Below are positions 1 to 5,338 of a DNA stretch of 6,119 nt, one piece after another; position 1 is the stretch's first letter; the number at the start of each line of letters is the position of its first letter. This stretch comes from CAVPLU01 sp050012535. Its GTDB lineage: Archaea; Thermoproteota; Bathyarchaeia; 40CM-2-53-6. The stretch is from contig JBEKGZ010000092.1 in NCBI GenBank assembly GCA_050012535.1, positions 1-6,119 of the forward strand, in the 5' to 3' direction. The notes below the pieces were generated by a model. It was given only the letters and a program-made list of their open reading frames with translations, was not told the DNA's origin and searched no databases. The position numbers and the translations under genes are program-made.

Positions 1-34
1 GTGGCGTCTACGGCTATGCGTTTCTCTGTTTTTT
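1..34 (-). other. Transposase frameshift site: A6 run, then -1 frame with IAVDAT
   Basis: On the minus strand the transposase frame crosses C-AAAAAA-C (positions 34-29) and ends RNA-stop at 14. In the -1 frame directly after the A run the codons read TEKRIAVDAT up to the window edge, with no stop. IAVDAT matches the beta-strand plus first catalytic Asp of DDE transposases of this type. Either ribosomes slip on the A6 run (programmed -1 frameshifting is known for several IS families) or an A7 run lost one base and the gene is inactivated. The sequence shows the frame change; the mechanism is inference. Confidence 0.6.
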
Positions 35-310
35 GAAAAGCTGGTTGACTTCATGGTTCAGCTGTTTCAGGTAGGGTTCGCGGAGTTTGGTCATGGTGCG
101 CCATATGGTGTTGTGGTCGGGCGTCTCGGTCATTCCGCATTCTAGGCAGGTTTGCTTGTTCTCTTTGAGGTATATCTCTGCGTCGCGGTATGTGAGGCCG
201 TACCGCTCCTTCACCAGTAGAGCCATGATTCTGCTCGTTGGGTCGAATGGAGGTCTACCGGTACGCTTCCTCCGCCATGTTGGCGGAGCCTTGTCCAGAG
301 CGCCTCTCAC
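14..310 (-). CDS. Transposase N-terminal part (IS5/IS4-like, DDE superfamily), frame ends early
   Basis: The 98-residue frame reads as the N-terminal, DNA-binding part of an IS5/IS4-type transposase. It has a basic entry (WRRKRTGRPPFDP, residues 12-24), then a helical stretch typical of these proteins (ALLVKERYGLTYRDAEIYL, about 30-48), then TPDHNTIWRTMTKL (62-75), which resembles the helix-turn-helix seen just before the catalytic domain. No catalytic residue is present before the TAG at 16-14. The first catalytic Asp motif follows at once in the -1 frame (see separate entry). The GTG at 310 is the first start codon in a frame that stays open back to a TGA at 364-362, and the upstream codons also look protein-like (GITLHEFLST), so the real start may be further out or damaged. 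No Shine-Dalgarno site is seen. Whether the element is active or decayed cannot be told from this piece. Confidence 0.65.
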   Translation of the reverse strand: MRGALDKAPPTWRRKRTGRPPFDPTSRIMALLVKERYGLTYRDAEIYLKENKQTCLECGMTETPDHNTIWRTMTKLREPYLKQLNHEVNQLFKKQRNA

Positions 311-443
311 AGTCGAGAGGAATTCATGAAGAGTAATCCCTTCGAAGGCTAACAGCCCAAGTCAACCGTTCAGAACCAAGCATCTAATATGGTTTAGAGA
401 CAGAGCCGGTTTCGGGGCCGTTTCGGTGAATTAGGGCTCCAAG
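311..443. other. Intergenic / IS-end region between transposase and MFS gene
   Basis: The 133 bases hold no convincing gene. On the minus strand they should contain the 3' untranslated end of the MFS transcript and the outer end of the insertion sequence. Visible structure is limited to the CCGGTTTCGG/CCGTTTCGG direct repeat at 406-426 and a distant GAGCC (403-407)/GGCTC (435-439) inverted pair. No T-rich archaeal terminator stands out. Confidence 0.4.
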
Positions 444-1643
444 TCATGTCTTCGGTTTCGAGATTATGAACGCAAGCATTCCAATGATCCCCAACGTGCA
501 AGTGAGTAGGCTGTAGGTGAACGCCGCGCCCATGGAGAACTGGTCCGAGAGTACCCCGAACACGAGATTCGCTATCAGCGAACAGGTACCTATCACGAGA
601 TAGTATACGCTGTACCCAGTCCCCTTCAGCTCGGCTGACACAAGTGAAGGAACCAAGGCTCGCTGTAAGGCCTCTGAGATTCCGATGTATGCCCCGTAAA
701 TGAAGGCGATGACAAACGCCAACAGGACGCCTTCGGTTGACAATAGGCCTGCTAATGAAGCGACAAAGAAGATGCCAAAGCTCACGGCCAAGAACTTTTC
801 CTTTCCAAATCTATCGGACAGTATCCCTGACGGGAATCCTACCACGACCGTGGCCACATTCAAAGTGGCGTAGACAAGCGTAACGATCTCGGTCGAAGCC
901 CCGAGAGCGCTTGCTTTCACCAAGATGAATGAGAAGTTGTAGGCGCCAAGTGCAAAGACCCCCATCACGAGCAGGAAGAACTCGAACCTCTTCGTGAGAA
1001 CGGCTTTCGCATTCCTGAGAACGGGAGTCGAGGTCCTTGTCCCTCTTCGGTCCTGGACCCAGAACGCGAGAACGATGAGCGACAATGCACCGGGAATCAG
1101 CGAGATCCAAAAGATCCCTCTAGCTCCGTACAGTGGCAGCAGCAGAAACGCTAGGACTGGCCCGAGGACAGCCCCGACTTGGTCCGCGGACTGATGCAGC
1201 CCAAATGCTGTTCCACTCTTGGCCTCTTTCACGGATTCACTGATCAATGCGTCCCGCGGTGATGTCCTAATGCCCTTCCCAGCTCGGTCAGTCAGTCTTA
1301 CAACAAACGCGCCGGACCAACTCGTCGCAATTGCAAATAGCGGCTTTGCAGCTGTCGAAAGCCCATACCCAAGGAGAATGAGCGGCTTGCGTCGACTAAG
1401 TCGGTCGGAGATCGCTCCCGAGAATACGCGGAACATATAATTGAGAAACTCAGCGGCGCCCTCCATCAGGCCGAGAAGTTCTTTGGTCCCGCCAAGTTGA
1501 GTGATCACGTAGATGGGAAGGACGCCAAGAATCATCTCCGTCGAGATGTCCGTAAACATGCTGACAATTCCAAGGTTTGCGACGTTCTTGAGCCCAAGTT
1601 CCTTAGGTCGCTCTGCAGTCGACGTGCTATCCCTCGCTTTCAA
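444..1643 (-). CDS. MFS transporter, 12 membrane helices
   Basis: The 399-residue protein is a major facilitator superfamily permease of usual length. The N-half carries loop 2-3 motif A (SGAISDRLSRRKP, residues 75-87), and the C-half repeats it (PSGILSDRFGKEK, 271-283). The N-terminal VSMFTDISTEMI (28-38) and the loop 4-5 stretch RLTDRAGKGIRTSPRDALI (116-134) mark a distinct prokaryotic MFS subgroup annotated only as general transporters; I cannot name the substrate. Hydrophobic segments are spread along the whole length, as expected for 12 helices. The TTG at 1643 is the only plausible start: an in-frame TGA lies 15 bases upstream (1658-1656) and the first ATG is at residue 29, inside the conserved N-terminus. 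It follows the GalT-like gene on the same strand after 105 bases and may be co-transcribed, suggesting a shared substrate. There is a weak TATA-like CATAATG in the gap near 1725-1731. Confidence 0.85.
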   Translation of the reverse strand: MKARDSTSTAERPKELGLKNVANLGIVSMFTDISTEMILGVLPIYVITQLGGTKELLGLMEGAAEFLNYMFRVFSGAISDRLSRRKPLILLGYGLSTAAKPLFAIATSWSGAFVVRLTDRAGKGIRTSPRDALISESVKEAKSGTAFGLHQSADQVGAVLGPVLAFLLLPLYGARGIFWISLIPGALSLIVLAFWVQDRRGTRTSTPVLRNAKAVLTKRFEFFLLVMGVFALGAYNFSFILVKASALGASTEIVTLVYATLNVATVVVGFPSGILSDRFGKEKFLAVSFGIFFVASLAGLLSTEGVLLAFVIAFIYGAYIGISEALQRALVPSLVSAELKGTGYSVYYLVIGTCSLIANLVFGVLSDQFSMGAAFTYSLLTCTLGIIGMLAFIISKPKT

Positions 1644-1748
1644 AGCCCCGCAGCCTCACAGATTACAGCGCTGGGAAGGCATACTGGGTTGATGTGTCTT
1701 TCTTCTCACCTAGCTGATGCAAGCGCATTATGCTCGTTGCAGGGAAGA

Positions 1749-2795
1749 TCAGGCGAAATACTTGCGCAGTCCCGTCGCAACATCTTCAGGAGAGTCGAAG
1801 ACCTCGCCTTCATCGAGGAAGTATCGCAATCCCCAGACATCATTCACGTTTTGGCTTTGAAAGCCGTATCTTGAGGCGACCTTCAACAAAACCGCTCCGT
1901 GCGGTGAGGCTTTTCCGAAAGGCGCGGAGAAGAGTACTGCGTTGAAGCTTCGTATGCCAAGTTCATCGTAGAACTTCAGCACGCGCGCGAGTCCATCTGC
2001 CATACCCGACAGTGCATTTCTCGAGATGTTCGTCAGATCAGTACAGTCGCATGCAATGCCCCAGGCCTCGTCGGATCCTGACGGCGAGTATGCCATGATC
2101 CAATCCGAGCCGCCCCCTGATCCCAGATAGCGTTCTTTGCGCTTCTTCTCCTCAGCGACAAGATCCTTCCAGTAGTTGAGGCCGCAATTGTCCAAGTACT
2201 CCCTTGCCTTGGTGTCAACTTGAGCGAGCATATCGAACGCGTGATCGCTCGCCAATGTTTGCATGTGAGGATGCACAACCGTCGAACCGGCGGGTGGGAG
2301 ACAATTCATCAGCACCGCCCCGTATCTGACCTCAGGATTCTTCTGGTGTACGAAGCCTAGGTATCGTGTAGAGGCTTCAAACGCGTCGGCAAGAATTCTC
2401 GCTGTGAGCTCTCTGGGTCTGAGGTAGTGACTGTTCGTGATCACGGTGACGGCGTTGAATTCGGAGTGGGCGAAGAGGCTCGGGAAGGTTCTCGCCTCCC
2501 CGACTTGGATGCTGCCCTCTGGCACCAAGTCGGCGGGAAACTTTGGTGTCGACTTTGCAGCTTTTTCGGGGCAGAAGGGGCAGCTTTCGCGTGTCCGCTG
2601 TGCAGTCTCATCAAGCAGCTTTTCGTCTGTCTGAAAGTAACGTTTCACGTAGTCCCGTCTGCCTCCCAGCACAACGCTTCCCCGACAAGTAAGCGGATCT
2701 TGTCTATGTTCGACCAGTTGTTCACCTAGTTCGAAGTTCTTGAGAGGCGAGTGGAGCTTTGCGGATCTCTTCTCCGACACGAATTCCATGTACAT
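1749..2795 (-). CDS. GalT-like nucleotidyltransferase (HIT superfamily)
   Basis: The 348-residue protein has the architecture of galactose-1-phosphate uridylyltransferases, which move a nucleotidyl group between a nucleoside diphosphate sugar and a sugar phosphate through a uridylyl-histidine. An early DPLT (33-36) matches the conserved N-terminal DPLTG-type stretch. The structural zinc site appears complete: Cys72 and Cys75 (CPFC), His123 (NSHYLRPREL) and His175. The active motif HPHMQ (175-179) supplies the nucleophile, His177. The second half is the repeated HIT-like domain; where E. coli GalT has its HWH metal ligands, this protein reads SPHGAVLLKVASR (297-309), so the second metal site is changed. 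It may therefore act on another substrate, such as an Ap4A-phosphorylase-like or unknown nucleotide transfer. The start is the first of two ATGs (residues 1 and 3), with no Shine-Dalgarno site. It is followed on the same strand by the MFS transporter and is divergent from the dCTP deaminase. Confidence 0.8.
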   Translation of the reverse strand: MYMEFVSEKRSAKLHSPLKNFELGEQLVEHRQDPLTCRGSVVLGGRRDYVKRYFQTDEKLLDETAQRTRESCPFCPEKAAKSTPKFPADLVPEGSIQVGEARTFPSLFAHSEFNAVTVITNSHYLRPRELTARILADAFEASTRYLGFVHQKNPEVRYGAVLMNCLPPAGSTVVHPHMQTLASDHAFDMLAQVDTKAREYLDNCGLNYWKDLVAEEKKRKERYLGSGGGSDWIMAYSPSGSDEAWGIACDCTDLTNISRNALSGMADGLARVLKFYDELGIRSFNAVLFSAPFGKASPHGAVLLKVASRYGFQSQNVNDVWGLRYFLDEGEVFDSPEDVATGLRKYFA

Positions 2796-2823
2796 TACGT
2801 TGTCTAATCAAGCCAATAATGGG

Positions 2824-2834
2824 TTTCTATCAAA
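2824..2834 (-). promoter_or_regulatory. Possible TATA-like box for the GalT-like/MFS unit
   Basis: On the minus strand TTTGATAGAAA lies about 30-40 bases upstream of the ATG at 2795, which would give a short or absent leader, in keeping with the lack of a ribosome binding site. The match to an archaeal TATA box is only partial. An alternative is the A/T-rich CATTATT closer to the start. Confidence 0.25.
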
Positions 2835-2858
2835 GAGAACGGTGCGCCAGGATTACGA

Positions 2859-2866
2859 GTGATCAC
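2859..2866. promoter_or_regulatory. GTGATCAC palindrome in the divergent promoter region
   Basis: A perfect 8-bp palindrome lies between the divergent GalT-like and dCTP deaminase genes, immediately upstream of a TATA-like TTTGAAATA (2871-2879). Its position would suit a regulator of either gene, and GTGAT/ATCAC half-sites are known from TrmB-type operators in Thermococcales. An 8-bp palindrome can occur by chance, so this is only a candidate. Confidence 0.2.
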
Positions 2867-2870
2867 GCTG

Positions 2871-2879
2871 TTTGAAATA
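2871..2879 (+). promoter_or_regulatory. Probable TATA-like box of the dCTP deaminase gene cluster
   Basis: TTTGAAATA would place the transcript start near 2900-2905 by usual archaeal spacing, leaving a leader of about 25 bases that contains the Shine-Dalgarno site at 2917-2924. The geometry is good but the box is not a perfect match. Confidence 0.35.
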
Positions 2880-2916
2880 CCCCAATGTGCATCAAGGATT
2901 CGAATAGCACTTCAAT

Positions 2917-2924
2917 AGGTGATC
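2917..2924 (+). promoter_or_regulatory. Shine-Dalgarno site AGGTGATC fixing the GTG start
   Basis: AGGTGATC is complementary to the conserved 16S rRNA 3' tail (GATCACCT) over all eight bases and ends four bases before the GTG at 2929. It decides the start of the dCTP deaminase gene. Confidence 0.65.
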
Positions 2925-2928
2925 GTAC

Positions 2929-3462
2929 GTGAGCGTCTTGGCAAAAAGTGAGCTCCTTAGAGAAATCAAGGCTCGCAGAGTCAAGATCGAACCGTTCCGA
3001 CCTAACTGTGTCAGAGCCGCTTCGATCGACCTGCACTTGGCGAACGTCTTTCGAGTCTTCCTGTCACCCCACAAGAGCATCCCGGTCACTGACCTGACCG
3101 ACTTCAAGAGGGCGACAAAGGGGATTCGTGTCCGGCGCGGGTCAGGGATTCAGCTCAGCCCCGGCGAGACAGTATTAGGGATCACTGAAGAGAAGGTAAC
3201 GCTTCCAGACAATATCTGCGGGTGGCTTGAAGGGCGCAGCCGCTTCTCAAGGGTAGGCTTACTAGTTCACATCTCCGCGAGCTTCGTCCAGCCAGGCATA
3301 GCAAACAACCAGGTTCTGGAACTCAGCAACTTCGGCCCATCTCCACTAGAGATCTTCCCGCACACTGCGGTATGTCAACTGATTCTACAGAGAACTCTCG
3401 GGACTGGCCATTATCGTGGCCTCTTCGAGAATCAGACCCCTGAGAACTTTGCGAAGAACTGA
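2929..3462 (+). CDS. dcd: dCTP deaminase (Dcd/dUTPase superfamily)
   Basis: The 177-residue protein belongs to the trimeric dUTPase/dCTP deaminase fold. These enzymes convert dCTP to dUTP (some also to dUMP), feeding dTMP synthesis in the cytoplasm. Recognisable parts are SIDLHLANVFRVF (32-44), LSPGETVLGITEEKVTLPD (76-94), the phosphate-binding GRSRFSRVGLLVH (102-114) and VLELSNFG (129-136), in which Glu131 corresponds to the catalytic Glu of deaminases. The step before it reads SASFVQPGI, with Gln121 where many members have Asp (DPG), and Ser118 where E. coli Dcd has His. I believe a Dcd subgroup shares this QPG pattern, so activity is still expected, but bifunctional deaminase-dUTPase action is less likely. 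Length is normal. The GTG start is set by a strong Shine-Dalgarno site. It heads a three-gene same-strand cluster; the next gene begins 60 bases downstream. Confidence 0.85.
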   Translation: MSVLAKSELLREIKARRVKIEPFRPNCVRAASIDLHLANVFRVFLSPHKSIPVTDLTDFKRATKGIRVRRGSGIQLSPGETVLGITEEKVTLPDNICGWLEGRSRFSRVGLLVHISASFVQPGIANNQVLELSNFGPSPLEIFPHTAVCQLILQRTLGTGHYRGLFENQTPENFAKN

Positions 3463-3483
3463 GGCAATCGCACCGGTCCGCAA

Positions 3484-3497
3484 GGGTTTTTACCTTT
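3484..3497 (+). promoter_or_regulatory. T-rich element between dcd and the small downstream gene
   Basis: The spacer contains AAGG-GTTTTTA-CCTT: a T5 run flanked by a short inverted AAGG/CCTT. It could be a weak poly-T terminator for the dcd transcript or a TATA-like element for the next gene. The sequence alone does not decide. Confidence 0.2.
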
Positions 3498-3522
3498 CAG
3501 AACTAGCGGGTTCCATAAGGCG

Positions 3523-3885
3523 TTGCGATTGGTCGGAGTCTACGACTCTGCGATGCGTTTCGACAAGAAAGTTAGATTTGCCGCGGTTGTCGACAGTCAA
3601 GGGAGAATACTCGAAGGCGGAATGCGGGCCGAAATCGAGCCCATGGAACCGCTTGAGAGGACTCCAGAGCTAATCTCACAGCTGATCGCACACGAGTCCG
3701 CGGAGAACAGGACTATCTTCTTTGGCCCCCCAGAATACTCGGTCCTGGTTCACGAGAAGATAATTGCAGTGATTCTCTATCTCGAAGACGGCTTCGTAGT
3801 GGTCACAACTCAGCGTCCGTTTCCACTCGCGAAAGTGAGTGCATTGACAAAACGATTAGCTAAAGCACGAGCGAAGAGGCAATAG
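3523..3885 (+). CDS. Small archaeal protein, DUF6659/roadblock-like
   Basis: The 120-residue protein has no signal peptide or membrane segment. The block FDKKVRFAAVVDSQGRILEG (13-32), the middle strands FFGPPEYSVLVHEK (66-79) and the late AVILYLEDGFVVVTT (82-96) resemble a domain common in Nitrososphaeria, in which a helix ending in D-x-x-(I/V)RFA leads to a GxI/LxxGG turn; the alternating strands suggest a roadblock/longin-like alpha-beta fold. Such proteins are often linked to signalling or GTPase partners, but the function here is unknown. The assignment is from memory of the pattern. The start is uncertain: TTG at 3523 includes residues that fit the family's first helix, while ATG at 3553 gives 110 residues. 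The basic C-terminus (TKRLAKARAKRQ) is notable. It lies 60 bases after dcd and 25 bases before the flavoprotein gene, in the same direction, so co-transcription is likely. Confidence 0.65.
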   Translation: MRLVGVYDSAMRFDKKVRFAAVVDSQGRILEGGMRAEIEPMEPLERTPELISQLIAHESAENRTIFFGPPEYSVLVHEKIIAVILYLEDGFVVVTTQRPFPLAKVSALTKRLAKARAKRQ

Positions 3886-3897
3886 CAACTCGTTTGT

Positions 3898-3909
3898 GAG
3901 GAGGATCAC
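3898..3909 (+). promoter_or_regulatory. Strong Shine-Dalgarno GGAGG deciding the ATG at 3911
   Basis: GAGGAGGATCAC includes GGAGG (3900-3904) six bases before the ATG at 3911. The in-frame GTG at 3896 overlaps this site, so it is not the likely start despite giving a longer reading frame. Confidence 0.75.
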
Positions 3910-3910
3910 G

Positions 3911-4468
3911 ATGTCAGAAAGAGATGTCCCACTAGACGAATTCTCAAGTCTCTTGCATCCACTCAATGCAACGCTCATCACATGTCAAGGAAAGGATGGC
4001 AAAGCCAACGCGTTGGCGATCGCATGGATCGTACCGGTCAGTATGAACCCGCCGATGCTAGTTTTCGCGGTCAAGAAGGAGCGCCACTCCTACAGACTGA
4101 TAGAGCAGACGCGTGAATTTGTCGTGAACATTGCAGGATTCGACATGGCACGTCAGGTCCTCTACTGCGGCCGCAAATCGGGGAAGGAAGTGAACAAATT
4201 CAAGGAAACCGGTTTGACTGCTGGAAAAGGAAAGAAAGTGAGCGTTCCCATCATCAATGAATGTGTCGCCCATCTGGAATGCAGAGTCGAAGACATGATC
4301 CCTACAGGGGATCACGTTCTCGTAGTAGGCGAGGTGTTGGCTGCGTATGCGGGAAGCGAGGCTTTCAAAGGGTTGTACGATCTCGAGCGATTCAAGCCCC
4401 TGCTTCATCTGGGGGGCGACGTCTTCACGACAACGTCAACAGAGACTATTAAACCGACACTGGACTAG
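3911..4468 (+). CDS. Flavin reductase-like FMN-binding protein (flavoredoxin type)
   Basis: The 185-residue soluble protein has the split-barrel flavin reductase domain across nearly its whole length. Visible marks are NALAIAWIVPVSMNPPMLVF (33-52), HSYRLIEQTREFVVNI (59-74; the usual HT...I..T.EFVVN pattern, with Ser for Thr), CGRKSGKEVNKF (86-97), the central HLECRVEDMIPTGDHVLVVG (121-140) and the terminal LLHLGGDVF (164-172). Family members bind FMN without covalent linkage and act as flavin reductases, flavoredoxins or partners of oxygenases; the partner here is not known. The ATG at 3911 is chosen because of the GGAGG site, shortening the maximal frame by five residues. It is the last gene of the plus-strand cluster and ends 74 bases from the convergent LysE-type gene. 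No cysteine-rich cluster is present, so it is not an iron-sulfur fusion. Confidence 0.85.
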   Translation: MSERDVPLDEFSSLLHPLNATLITCQGKDGKANALAIAWIVPVSMNPPMLVFAVKKERHSYRLIEQTREFVVNIAGFDMARQVLYCGRKSGKEVNKFKETGLTAGKGKKVSVPIINECVAHLECRVEDMIPTGDHVLVVGEVLAAYAGSEAFKGLYDLERFKPLLHLGGDVFTTTSTETIKPTLD

Positions 4469-4478
4469 GAAGCCAGCA

Positions 4479-4520
4479 TCCCGCAGGCTTTAGAACTCGA
4501 AGCGTCAGAGTTACGCGGGA
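4479..4520. repeat. Nested inverted repeat in the convergent spacer
   Basis: An outer pair TCCCGC (4479-4484)/GCGGGA (4515-4520) encloses an inner pair AACTC (4494-4498)/GAGTT (4508-4512), both perfect. As RNA it would form an interrupted stem with an internal loop, on either strand. It lies just after the flavoprotein stop codon and before the LysE-type stop codon, so a role in transcript end formation or 3'-end stability for both genes is possible. There is no U-tract following it, so a bacterial-style terminator is not supported. Confidence 0.4.
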
Positions 4521-4542
4521 GTTTCGCGGTCAAAATCCTGAA

Positions 4543-5238
4543 TCAAGGCAGTATGTTGAATTGGAATACTGTGCGCAAAATGAATCCTACTCCGAAATAC
4601 ATGAGGATCAGCGCAAGCCCGATGAGCAGTAATCTGTATCCCTTGGCTTTGAGGATGGTCTTGCCTCTGGCCGAAAGGTATGCGGTGCCGGTCAACCAAG
4701 CGTAGTCCATCCACACGTGCGAGACATACATGAATAGGACGCCGAGAAGTGCGCCAAGTTCTACTGCTTGAACCACGAGTCCTATGCCGAAGGTTAGCCA
4801 CCACACGATGAAGTATGGGTTGAGTCCGGTCAATCCGATGCCGAGAATCAATGAACTCCTCCGCGTCGTGGTTCTCTCGATTGGCTCAGTGCTGAAGTTG
4901 CCGCGCTTCACATATCTGAGCTGCAATATGCCGAAGACTACTAGAGCGGAGCCCCCGATCAAGCCCACGAATGTGAGGAAACCCGAGAGATTCAGCAGGC
5001 TCGATATCCCTACGCCCATCAGCATAACAAGCGGAAGTTCCACGAGCGTATGGCCTACTGACATCATGAAGCCGGACTTGGCGCCGCCCTTCGTCCCTTG
5101 CAGCAAACAAGCTGCGAACAGAGGGCCTGGCATGAGGGCCCCGGAAGCGGTGACGGCCACCACTGTTGCAACAAATGTAAGAAGGCTCGGGGAGAACTGC
5201 ACTAAACCGTCCGCTCCCGACCCTAGACACAACCTCAT
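4543..5238 (-). CDS. LysE/RhtB-type amino acid exporter, six membrane helices
   Basis: The 231-residue membrane protein fits the LysE superfamily, which exports amino acids or related small molecules by proton exchange. Hydrophobic segments lie at about 17-39, 61-82, 86-108, 128-155, 160-190 and 201-223. Family marks are MPGPLF (36-41) at the end of helix 1, GGAKSGFMMSVGHTLVE (51-67) and the LNPYF motif (139-143) in helix 4. A short basic stretch at 110-127 forms the loop between helices 3 and 4. The substrate cannot be read from the sequence. The ATG at 5238 has only a weak purine tract upstream (AGAGAG); a GTG at residue 13 is a possible alternative and would remove a non-conserved leader. 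It is transcribed alone, convergent with the flavoprotein gene. A perfect inverted repeat 23 bases upstream of the ATG could be its operator or a leader hairpin. Confidence 0.85.
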   Translation of the reverse strand: MRLCLGSGADGLVQFSPSLLTFVATVVAVTASGALMPGPLFAACLLQGTKGGAKSGFMMSVGHTLVELPLVMLMGVGISSLLNLSGFLTFVGLIGGSALVVFGILQLRYVKRGNFSTEPIERTTTRRSSLILGIGLTGLNPYFIVWWLTFGIGLVVQAVELGALLGVLFMYVSHVWMDYAWLTGTAYLSARGKTILKAKGYRLLLIGLALILMYFGVGFILRTVFQFNILP

Positions 5239-5260
5239 TGATTTCTCTCTTACTGTCTAG

Positions 5261-5275
5261 GAGAAGCAACTTCTC
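5261..5275. repeat. Perfect inverted repeat GAGAAG-N3-CTTCTC upstream of the exporter
   Basis: GAGAAGCAACTTCTC has two perfect 6-bp arms around a 3-base centre. On the minus strand it ends 23 bases before the LysE-type ATG at 5238. It could be an operator near the transcription start or a small leader hairpin. No other copy was found in the window. Confidence 0.45.
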
Positions 5276-5301
5276 ATCTACGGACTCACTTAGTGTGCAG
5301 A

Positions 5302-5320
5302 AGGGAGGAATGAATTCCCT
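5302..5320. repeat. Short inverted repeat AGGGA-N9-TCCCT
   Basis: Five-base perfect arms with a 9-base centre (which itself overlaps GGAAT/ATTCC) lie 19 bases beyond the stop codon of the ferredoxin remnant, on its downstream side. It may be the old transcript-end structure of that gene or part of the exporter's upstream region. The arms are short enough to be chance. Confidence 0.2.
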
Positions 5321-5338
5321 ACGCGAACGTGTCGATGG

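Larger units (their letters stand above)
1..440 (-). mobile_element. Left (5') part of an insertion sequence, cut by window edge
   Basis: The transposase on the minus strand places the element's 5' end to the right of position 310, and its 3' part lies outside the window. The outer boundary is not determined. It must fall between the transposase start and the MFS stop codon at 444, most likely in the stretch 385-440, which is non-coding and contains an imperfect direct repeat (CCGGTTTCGG at 406-415, CCGTTTCGG at 418-426). The other end is not visible, so neither terminal inverted repeats nor target-site duplication can be confirmed. The insertion would sit directly behind the MFS gene without breaking it. 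Confidence 0.5.

Noticed and set aside
1497..1874. 125-codon plus-strand frame across the MFS start and GalT-like end
   Set aside because: It overlaps two convincing minus-strand genes and has no recognisable motif.
3896..3910. GTG at 3896 as start of the flavoprotein
   Set aside because: It overlaps the strong GGAGG ribosome binding site that serves the ATG at 3911, and the five extra residues are that site translated.
4058..4408. 116-codon minus-strand frame inside the flavoprotein gene
   Set aside because: It is a shadow of the flavin reductase domain, with no family pattern of its own.
4469..4542. tRNA fragment or attachment site in the convergent spacer
   Set aside because: GAACTCGAA loosely recalls a T-loop, but there is no acceptor stem, anticodon arm or CCA context; the stems seen are the nested inverted repeat.
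4784..5260. 158-codon plus-strand frame opposite the LysE-type gene
   Set aside because: It is Pro/Thr/Arg-rich with no family pattern, while the minus strand gives a clear six-helix exporter over the same bases.
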